DNA from: an uncultured Butyricicoccus sp.
Lineage (GTDB): Bacteria > Bacillota > Clostridia > Oscillospirales > Butyricicoccaceae
DNA: 12,551 nucleotides
Assembly: GCA_947575935.1 (NCBI GenBank)
Contig: CANPPM010000046.1
Coordinates: 1-12,551 of the forward strand
Reading direction: 5' to 3'
The position numbers were made by a program, and so were the translations under genes. This document shows, piece after piece, positions 6,214 to 11,654 of this stretch; position 1 is the stretch's first letter; the number at the start of each line of letters is the position of its first letter. Below the pieces are notes generated by a model. That model was not told where the DNA came from. It saw nothing but the letters and a program-made list of their open reading frames with translations, and did no database searches.

Positions 6214-6690
6214 TTATTTTTCTGTCGTGTTACTCCCCAACATGCTGGAATTTGACTCCCGCTTTTTGTATACAATGATTTCTGGCTCTGCACCATTGCA
6301 CCCATATTCACATACAAGTAAATAATTATTATCTGCAAAAAGTCCATAGCACCTATCACAGTTTGCTTTTTCAACTTGATAACCGAGATATATTTTTGTA
6401 TTATCAAGCAATCTTATTTTTTCTCCGTTTGGAAGCGTATATTCCAAATTAACATATGCGCCGCTTAACTGGCAAAGCGTTGTTATCATAGGCATATCCG
6501 AAATCCCAAGAGCATTAAACTCTTCTATCAAGCGCTCCCTGCATGCAATAAAGCTATCTTCACCACCAGTTTTATAACACTCGGCTGCAATACAATCCCC
6601 GCCAAAAGGGTGTCCGTTCGTCTCTGTACATCCTTTGCAGCTGCTTTTAAAACCGCATCCGGTACAATCAATCCCGCAAATTGTTTTCAT
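6214..6690 (-). CDS. DUF3795-type cysteine-rich protein
   Basis: A 158-residue cytoplasmic protein with a dense N-terminal cysteine pattern: Cys5, Cys9 and Cys12 in ICGIDCTGCGF, then Cys18, Cys21, Cys33 and Cys38. More cysteines follow near the C-terminus (NCDRCYG and VCEYGC). The opening CGIDCxxC is the signature I associate with DUF3795, whose function is unknown; the spacing suggests zinc or iron-sulfur binding. The start is ATG at 6690 with AAGGAGGG eight bases upstream. The gene is AT-rich, unlike the sugar and ABC loci. It lies 120 bp downstream of the GNAT gene in the same direction and may be co-transcribed. Confidence 0.75.
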   Translation of the reverse strand: MKTICGIDCTGCGFKSSCKGCTETNGHPFGGDCIAAECYKTGGEDSFIACRERLIEEFNALGISDMPMITTLCQLSGAYVNLEYTLPNGEKIRLLDNTKIYLGYQVEKANCDRCYGLFADNNYLLVCEYGCNGAEPEIIVYKKRESNSSMLGSNTTEK

Positions 6691-6810
6691 TCTGCATTCC
6701 CTCCTTCAATTTTGCTTTTTGATTCATTTTTCGTCAAATATGGTTCTTCTCAACCTGATCAATCAATCGTTCACTGCCGCTCATTCTTCCATTCTTCTAT
6801 AAAACTAAAA

Positions 6811-7323
6811 TTACAATTCTTTTTTTAGGCGTGAATACATTTTCATATCAATAACTTTTCCGTTCTTTACGGCATTGCTTCTCAAAGTGCCCTCATACTG
6901 AAAACCTGCTTTTTCAAGCACTCTACAGGATGCGCTATTAGACGCAAACGGTTCTGCATAAATACGGATAATATCGCTCCTGTCAAAAACATACTCACAA
7001 ATCTGTTTTACAGCTTCGGTCGTAATCCCTTTGCCCCAATACGCTTCCGCAATGCAATAACCCAATTCAGCAGTTCGGTTATGTATATTTTCCTGGCGAA
7101 AAACACCAATGCTTCCAATCGCTTTATCGTTTATTGTAATCGCAAAAGCAAAGATTTTATTTTCATCTGCAGAAAGCATAGCAGAGATATAAGCCTTTCC
7201 ATCCCGCTCGGTGTAAGGATACGGCAATCCATCCCGAAGATTCTCTTGTATTTTTTTGTTGGAAAGTGCCAATACCAAGTCCGTTGCGTCTGATAACTTC
7301 CATTTTCTTATTTTACCCACCAT
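6811..7323 (-). CDS. GNAT-family N-acetyltransferase (RimJ/RimL-like)
   Basis: A 170-residue acetyl-CoA-dependent acetyltransferase. The opening IRKWKLSDATDLVLALSN is the usual first strand and helix of the RimJ/RimL type. Motif A is visible as ELGYCIAEAYWGKGITTEAV, with the pyrophosphate-binding WGKGIT loop, and motif B as SASCRVLEKAGFQYEG. Members acetylate ribosomal protein N-termini, amino groups of small molecules or antibiotics; the substrate cannot be told here. ATG at 7323 is preferred because AGAGGTG lies eight bases upstream; an in-frame start at 7347 would place that site inside the gene. A 25-codon ORF with its own ribosome binding site ends 30 nt upstream. The gene is AT-rich like DUF3795, in keeping with transferred accessory DNA. 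Confidence 0.87.
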   Translation of the reverse strand: MVGKIRKWKLSDATDLVLALSNKKIQENLRDGLPYPYTERDGKAYISAMLSADENKIFAFAITINDKAIGSIGVFRQENIHNRTAELGYCIAEAYWGKGITTEAVKQICEYVFDRSDIIRIYAEPFASNSASCRVLEKAGFQYEGTLRSNAVKNGKVIDMKMYSRLKKEL

Positions 7324-7353
7324 TTTCTTTTCACCTCTAAAAATCAAAGTCTG

Positions 7354-7431
7354 CTATTGTTTACTATATATCATTTTCTTGAAAAAGAAAAGGGGGAGCT
7401 TCAGCTTTGCGTTCACCCAAGTGGAGGCCAT
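7354..7431 (-). CDS. Small ORF (25 codons) upstream of the GNAT gene, possible leader peptide
   Basis: ATG at 7431 follows a GAAGGGGGGA ribosome binding site at a good distance, and TAG is at 7356-7354. The peptide starts MASTWVNAKLKLPLFFFKK and is basic with a hydrophobic patch. It ends 30 nt before the acetyltransferase start. The G-run containing its ribosome binding site can pair with the CCCCCTTTTC inside its own codons 12-16, so translation of this ORF could shape the message ahead of the acetyltransferase. I know no named family. It may be a leader peptide, a small membrane-active protein or chance. Confidence 0.4.
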   Translation of the reverse strand: MASTWVNAKLKLPLFFFKKMIYSKQ

Positions 7432-7469
7432 AGATATCCCCCCTTCTCCCACATGAAGCAATGAAAGGT

Positions 7470-7607
7470 TTATGGTTGCTTTTTTCTTTTTTTACCGTCC
7501 ACTTGAAAAGGGATTTTTGCTTTTAATGCGCTTACATCCTTGGATACGCAGAATAGCCTTTCCTTAACAAACGGCTCTGTATCATCATACAATCTCTCCA
7601 ACTCCAT
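7470..7607 (-). pseudogene. Short ORF, probably remnant of a decayed gene
   Basis: The 45-codon frame starts MELERLYDDTEPFVKERLFC and ends in a lysine-rich tail. It has protein-like composition but no ribosome binding site, and an in-frame stop lies directly before its ATG. Just upstream, another frame of the same strand (about 7720-7610) reads protein-like too (DVKRRVFDVSVIAKNVYRN). Two plausible pieces in different frames suggest a frameshifted relic. No family recognised. Confidence 0.25.
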
Positions 7608-7725
7608 TTAAAAACTGAATTTTATGATCTGATTCGGCATTTCTATAAACGTTTTTGGCAATAACGCTGACGTCAAATACCCGCCTTTTGACATCTTGTT
7701 TTTTAATCCTTCTTTTTGATTCTCC

Positions 7726-7812
7726 TAGACGCCGTTCGAAAAATAGAAATATGCACAATGGCGGAAAAAGGAGCGTTGTCTGGGCGTATTGACATTTTTC
7801 AAACAAGCCCTA
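7726..7812. mobile_element. MITE-like inverted-repeat element, copy 3 (internally deleted)
   Basis: An 83-bp element between TA at 7726-7727 and 7811-7812, in the same orientation as the other copies. The left end GACGCCGTTCGAAAAATAGA and the reverse complement of the right end GGGCTTGTTTGAAAAATGTC are the terminal inverted repeats. It matches copy 2 on both sides but jumps from the first to the second ATGGCG repeat. Copy 2 minus the 79 bp between those repeats is 87 bp with its TA flanks, exactly the length here. Its right end touches the stem-loop at 7817-7864. Confidence 0.78.
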
Positions 7813-7864
7813 AACAAACAACCGGCGCTATGCCCCTGACAGGGGTGGCATAGCGCCGGTTGTT
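7803..7864 (-). terminator. Terminator of the ABC-transporter operon
   Basis: An 18-bp perfect stem, AACAACCGGCGCTATGCC (7817-7834) with its complement at 7847-7864, and a 12-nt loop that can pair further (CC with GG). Read leftward it is followed by TGTTTAGGG, a modest T-run partly supplied by the end of element copy 3. It lies 134 bp after the permease stop. The plus strand has only TTATT after the stem, so it may work weakly both ways. Confidence 0.7.
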
Positions 7865-7987
7865 ATTAACGGCACGTTTCATGATCGGCAAGAAAGCCCC
7901 TGATCACAGACCAAATGTGCCCCCGCCCTATCGACGTGGAGGGACGGGCTCTCTTCAGATTCCCATCGTCTTGCGTACTGCCGCAGG

Positions 7988-8023
7988 CAATGGATTTTCA
8001 GTGCCAGAAAATCCATTGTTTTT
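7988..8023 (+). terminator. Stem-loop over the permease stop codon with a plus-strand T-run
   Basis: CAATGGATTTTC (7988-7999) pairs perfectly with GAAAATCCATTG (8007-8018) around a 7-nt loop, followed on the plus strand by five T. It covers the last codons and the stop of the leftward permease gene. As a plus-strand terminator it would block antisense transcription into the ABC operon; on the minus strand it would only be a 3' hairpin protecting the message. Confidence 0.45.
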
Positions 8024-8921
8024 GCAGCCGTGCGACCAGCGCTCCGAGCGCAGTCACCACCGTGCCAATCACAATTATCCCGGCGACCGCGTGGGCATAA
8101 TTCGCATAGGCGATACTGTTTTGCACGTAGTAACCCATACCGTGGGTCGCCCCCATCAGCTCTGCAAAGTTCAGCATCAGCAGCGAGGTTGTCAAGCTCA
8201 CCCGCAGCCCGCCAATTACGCTGGGGAACAGGTATGGCAGCAGGATGTTCCAAATCATTGTGCGGCCTGTGGGGCACAGCATCCGCGCAGAATCCAGGAT
8301 CTGCGGTTCGATACTGACCACACGGTTGATCGTGCTGAGAAAGTTCGGCAGGAACACCCCAAGTACGATTACCACGAGCGAAGCGCTGCGAAAGGTCGGC
8401 ATCAGCGCGACCAGGTAAGGGGAAATCACAATAGGCGGAATGGGCGCCAGTACATTTGCAATCGGATAGGCAAACGCGCGCAGGCGCGGATACCATCCGG
8501 CGAACAGCCCAAGTGCGACCGCGAGCACGAGCCCGATCAAAAAGCCGGAAAGCAGAAGCTGCAGTGAGTAAGCGATATTGCGCAGAATGGTCCCCCATTG
8601 GCTGCGGAACGTGTCAAACACGTTCTCCGGCGCGGGGATGAGGACAGGATGGGCGCGGTGAAGCACAGAGGTCATAACTTCCCATACCAGCAGGAGCGCC
8701 CACACCAGCCGGATGATATCAAACGGCGCTGTTTGGGCTTTCCCAACTTGCCGGCCGCGCCAGGCAGCGAGCAGAAACAGCCCTTCGATGATACAAAGCG
8801 CGGCAATCAGCGCAGTGCATGACGCAAGTCCGGGGCGGGCCTTAGGGGCTAGCAGCACGATGCCCAACAGCACGGCAAACAGCAGATGCGACTGCAGGAA
8901 CCGCCGGTGTGTGACGTTCAT
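7998..8921 (-). CDS. ABC transporter permease, NitT/TauT/SsuC type
   Basis: A 307-residue integral membrane subunit that forms the channel of the importer. Several hydrophobic segments are visible (about residues 10-30, 35-55, 70-85, 118-142, 150-172, 180-200, 230-250, 275-295). The coupling loop has the relaxed EAA motif of this family, ARMLCPTGRTMIWNILLPYL (about 213-232), which docks on the ATPase. The start ATG at 8921 overlaps the ATPase stop as ATGA, and its ribosome binding site GGAGG lies in the last ATPase codons, so translation is coupled. It is the last gene of the operon and is followed by two hairpins. The family is clear; the transported compound is not. Confidence 0.9.
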   Translation of the reverse strand: MNVTHRRFLQSHLLFAVLLGIVLLAPKARPGLASCTALIAALCIIEGLFLLAAWRGRQVGKAQTAPFDIIRLVWALLLVWEVMTSVLHRAHPVLIPAPENVFDTFRSQWGTILRNIAYSLQLLLSGFLIGLVLAVALGLFAGWYPRLRAFAYPIANVLAPIPPIVISPYLVALMPTFRSASLVVIVLGVFLPNFLSTINRVVSIEPQILDSARMLCPTGRTMIWNILLPYLFPSVIGGLRVSLTTSLLMLNFAELMGATHGMGYYVQNSIAYANYAHAVAGIIVIGTVVTALGALVARLQKQWIFWH

Positions 8922-9721
8922 GCAGGAGCCTCCTCACAAACGCAGCCCGGCTTGCCGTCTGCATGAAAATAGGCGAGAAGTTCACGGCGGCAGGCGCAAA
9001 CCTGCTCCAGCCCTGCCGTGTCCAACTGCCGGCGCGGACGCGGCAGGCGGACCGGAAGCACGCCGGCTATCTCGCCGGGCGTCATATAAAGGACACGGTC
9101 GGCGAGCAACACCGCCTCATGAATATCATGGGTGACGAATACCACCGTTTTCCGATGGCTGCCCGCGCCCATATAAACTGATTCAAGCAGCGTTTGCAGC
9201 TCCCCCCGGATGCGGGTATCGAGCGCGCCGAACGGTTCATCCAGCAGCAGGATATCGGTATTCATCGCAAGCGTCCTTGCAATCGCGGCCCGCTGCCGCA
9301 TCCCGCCCGAAAGCTGGAACGGATACTTATCCGCGGCATCCAGCAGCCCGACTTTCTGCAAAACCTCGTCCGCGGTTTTGCGTACCTCTGCACGGGAAAG
9401 CGCCGGATGCGCCTGCCGGATGCCAAACGCAACGTTTCGCCGTGCAGTCATCCATGGGAACAGGGTATAATTCTGGAATACAATCGAGCGGTCGGTTCCG
9501 GGGCCGGCGACCGGCTTGCCGTCAATCCGCACCTCTCCGCTGTCGGGAAAAGTCAGACCGGCCAGAAGCCGCAGTAAGGTCGTCTTGCCGCAGCCGGACG
9601 CGCCGACAACGCATACAAACTCCCCATCTTCCACTGTCAGAGAAAGGTTCCGCAATGCTGGGGCAGCCCCGGAACGGCCAGAATACGTGTATGTTACATG
9701 CTCAAGCTCGATTTTCGCCAT
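8918..9721 (-). CDS. ABC transporter ATP-binding protein, NitT/TauT/SsuB type
   Basis: A 267-residue cytoplasmic ATPase that powers the importer. All core motifs are intact: Walker A GASGCGKT (40-47), Q-loop FQNYTLFPW (82-90) with the W typical of nitrate/taurine/sulfonate ATPases, signature LSGGMRQR (137-144), Walker B LLLDE with catalytic Glu162, D-loop and switch His198. The last 30 residues carry four cysteines (CAC and GCVCEE), which is unusual for this family and echoes the cysteine-rich partners upstream. The ribosome binding site GGAGG lies seven bases before the ATG at 9721. The gene starts 22 nt after the binding-protein stop and overlaps the permease start by 4 nt. Confidence 0.93.
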   Translation of the reverse strand: MAKIELEHVTYTYSGRSGAAPALRNLSLTVEDGEFVCVVGASGCGKTTLLRLLAGLTFPDSGEVRIDGKPVAGPGTDRSIVFQNYTLFPWMTARRNVAFGIRQAHPALSRAEVRKTADEVLQKVGLLDAADKYPFQLSGGMRQRAAIARTLAMNTDILLLDEPFGALDTRIRGELQTLLESVYMGAGSHRKTVVFVTHDIHEAVLLADRVLYMTPGEIAGVLPVRLPRPRRQLDTAGLEQVCACRRELLAYFHADGKPGCVCEEAPA

Positions 9722-9743
9722 TGTCCTTCCTCCCTTGCCGGCC

Positions 9744-10871
9744 TCAATGGTTATGCGCCTGAAAATATTCGGTCAGCTCGTTCCAAAGCGCGTTATCCGG
9801 CTCGCGTTCGGTCAAAACCGCAAGCGCGCGCCCGTAAACATCTGATACCACATACGCTGACCAGTCAATCTCAACGGCCGGTTCGATCTGTCCGATGTTC
9901 TCCATGGCCTGGTAGAATGCAATGCAGGCATCCTTGTCCGGGTCCAGAGACAACCGCATATCGGGCGTATAACGGTCCGTGCCATAGACCTGCGCGCGGA
10001 GGAAGTCCCGCTCCTCGCCACTATACGCTTCGAGCAGATCAAGCGTTTCTTCCTCGTGCTCGTTTGCGTAAGCATAGCCGCGCAGCGCGGCAACCTCGAA
10101 TTTTACCAGCGCGTCAAATGCATTTGCGTAGGTATCGGCATTGCAGGTCTGGCGGCAGCAGGGATAAGGCGTTACAAAATCGCTGACGGTCGCGACTAAT
10201 TCCGTACCGAAATCTTCGGCGTAGTAGCCCATACACGAATTTGTAATGCAAAGGTCATATTCTCCGTTGACGCAACCGGTAATTGCGGTATTAGCGTCAT
10301 TGACAAAAACAAAGGCGACATCTGCGCCCGAACCCGGTTCGCCGATGGACAGCCCCTGTTTCAGCAGGTAATCCTTGAGCACCATTTGACTGGTTTCAGG
10401 CATCTGACAAGCAATGGTCATGCCTTTGAAATCACCCGGGGAATGCAGCGTCAGTCCGCGCCCTGCAGCCGCCATGATCTCGCCGCCTTCACCTGCCGTG
10501 CCGCCGAATACGCGCAGCGTGGCGACGCCTTGGCTGATAAACGTGGCGGCAGCGGTGCTGCTGAACAGGTATACGTCGAGGTCGCCGGTAGAAACAGCTG
10601 TATATGCATCATTCATGCTGGAAACCTTCTCAAACTGGATGTCTACCCCCTCCTCTGCAAAATAGCCAAGCGCATCTGCAACAAGCACGCCGGCCGGTTT
10701 GATCGAATTGCCAAGCAGCCCAACCTTCAGGGTCACAGGGGCGCTTTCGGATGGGCGGACCACACCGGACGCGGATGCACCCTGGTTTGCAGAATCCATA
10801 ACGGTCCCGCCGCAGGCAGTCGATGTGGCCACTAGCACGGCGGCCAACAGCGCAGAAACAAATTTTTTCAT
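9744..10871 (-). CDS. ABC transporter substrate-binding lipoprotein, NitT/TauT/SsuA-like (NMT1/THI5 type)
   Basis: A 375-residue extracellular lipoprotein that captures the substrate. Residues 1-20 are a lipoprotein signal peptide (MKK, hydrophobic core, STAC lipobox) with acylated Cys20, then a low-complexity linker to about residue 45. The mature domain starts TLKVGLLGNSIKPAGVLVADALGYFAEEG, the normal opening of NMT1/SsuA-like binding proteins. Unusual for this family are many cysteines: Cys200, Cys208, Cys213 and the cluster PYPCCRQTC (Cys238, Cys239, Cys243). The start is ATG at 10871 with GGAAGGA five bases upstream; a further in-frame start at 10922 would spoil the signal peptide. It begins 2 nt after the DUF5714-type gene, so the two are translationally coupled. 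Confidence 0.9.
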   Translation of the reverse strand: MKKFVSALLAAVLVATSTACGGTVMDSANQGASASGVVRPSESAPVTLKVGLLGNSIKPAGVLVADALGYFAEEGVDIQFEKVSSMNDAYTAVSTGDLDVYLFSSTAAATFISQGVATLRVFGGTAGEGGEIMAAAGRGLTLHSPGDFKGMTIACQMPETSQMVLKDYLLKQGLSIGEPGSGADVAFVFVNDANTAITGCVNGEYDLCITNSCMGYYAEDFGTELVATVSDFVTPYPCCRQTCNADTYANAFDALVKFEVAALRGYAYANEHEEETLDLLEAYSGEERDFLRAQVYGTDRYTPDMRLSLDPDKDACIAFYQAMENIGQIEPAVEIDWSAYVVSDVYGRALAVLTEREPDNALWNELTEYFQAHNH

Positions 10872-10873
10872 TT

Positions 10874-11467
10874 CTATCCTTCCTCTTTCTTGGGAAAATA
10901 GGGACACCGTATTCCCCGGCATTCCTTGCTTTTTGTGAAACGGCTGCAGACGATCTCCGGCACTTCACCGAGGGTCGCCCCCAGCAGCACAGGGCTTTGC
11001 CGAATGGCTTCGCTGACTGCAAGATAGGTAACGCGCTTGCAGCAGCGGGGGCCGCCGATACTGGCAATCTTCTCCAGGCAACGCGCGGTCATCTGATTGA
11101 CCTGCGACCAGTGCGCCTCTTTTTTCGGTGAAGATTCGGCCAGCACCGCCGCGAAGATGCCGCACCCGACCGCTGCGCCGCAGCAGCCATACCATCCACA
11201 GCAGCCGCCGGGGACTGTGGAGGCGCGCTGTGCTGCGAGCAACAAATCTTTTTCAAGCTGACCGCGCGACGCGCCCTGCGCCAGACGCGCGGCTGTCAGC
11301 AAAGCAGCCGGTACGATAAAGTGGTGCTCCGGGCAGTGCATGGCAACGCTTTCGCAGTCCATCAGCCGCTCTGCAAGTTCTACAGGCTGGCTTGGCTTTC
11401 CGGCGCCGAACGCGGACAGGCATAGATCCATGAGTTCCCCATATAGACGGGGTTCGGTTGGAAGCAT
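10874..11467 (-). CDS. DUF5714-type cysteine-rich protein of unknown function
   Basis: A 197-residue protein with 14 cysteines and no signal peptide or membrane segment, so probably cytoplasmic. Landmarks are HCPEHHFIVPAALLTA (44-59), the glycine-cysteine run GGCCGWYGCCGAAVGCG (87-103), GGPRCCKR (138-145) and a C-terminal C-x8-C-x4-C group (Cys174, Cys183, Cys188, ending CPYF) that looks like an iron-sulfur or zinc site. I assign it from memory to DUF5714, which has no established function. The start is ATG at 11467 with GGAGG five bases upstream. It is the first gene of the ABC operon and ends 2 nt before the binding-protein start, a strong sign of joint function. Redox or metal chemistry on the imported compound is an inference. 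Confidence 0.7.
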   Translation of the reverse strand: MLPTEPRLYGELMDLCLSAFGAGKPSQPVELAERLMDCESVAMHCPEHHFIVPAALLTAARLAQGASRGQLEKDLLLAAQRASTVPGGCCGWYGCCGAAVGCGIFAAVLAESSPKKEAHWSQVNQMTARCLEKIASIGGPRCCKRVTYLAVSEAIRQSPVLLGATLGEVPEIVCSRFTKSKECRGIRCPYFPKKEEG

Positions 11468-11654
11468 AGGGACCTCCCCTTTTTTCAAAATTGGGTCAAA
11501 AACAGCAGCCCCTCATCCCGTTTTCAGGGCGGGAGCTGCGTATGCTCGGGTTATTCTGCAGGGACAGACGCCAGCGTCTGTCTGAAAACCATCCAAATAC
11601 TGCCTCAAAGCATCCATTTTTGAAGCCGCAGCTGACAAACCTATGGGGCCGTTT
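11468..11654 (-). promoter_or_regulatory. Leader region between the G3E GTPase and the DUF5714-type gene
   Basis: 187 bp with no coding frame. Read leftward it contains a tight hairpin made of ACAGACGC and GCGTCTGT (11581-11564), then a terminator-like structure ending only about 30 bp before the ribosome binding site. I see no convincing promoter hexamers, and it does not match TPP, SAM, cobalamin or other riboswitch cores I know. Leader, spacer or attenuator are all possible. Confidence 0.35.
11497..11539 (-). terminator. Terminator or attenuator after the G3E GTPase gene
   Basis: Read leftward, GCAGCTCC (11539-11532) pairs with GGGGCTGC (11512-11505) with one G-T pair; an inner CCCG/CGGG can also pair. 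The stem is followed by TGTTTTTG. It lies about 115 nt after the GTPase stop and 38 nt before the DUF5714 start, so readthrough would be needed to express the ABC operon from an upstream promoter. Confidence 0.5.

Noticed and set aside
7324..7347. Upstream start for the GNAT protein
   Set aside because: The AGAGGTG site lies between the two starts and serves ATG 7323.
10872..10922. Upstream start for the substrate-binding protein
   Set aside because: It would overlap the DUF5714-type gene and hide the lipoprotein signal peptide that begins at 10871.
11468..11488. TTG start 7 codons upstream for the DUF5714-type protein
   Set aside because: Its codons contain the GGAGG ribosome binding site used by ATG 11467.
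11468..11654. TPP or other known riboswitch, suggested by the THI5-like binding protein
   Set aside because: No TPP core (CTGAGA and the downstream conserved segment) and no match to other riboswitch cores I can recall.
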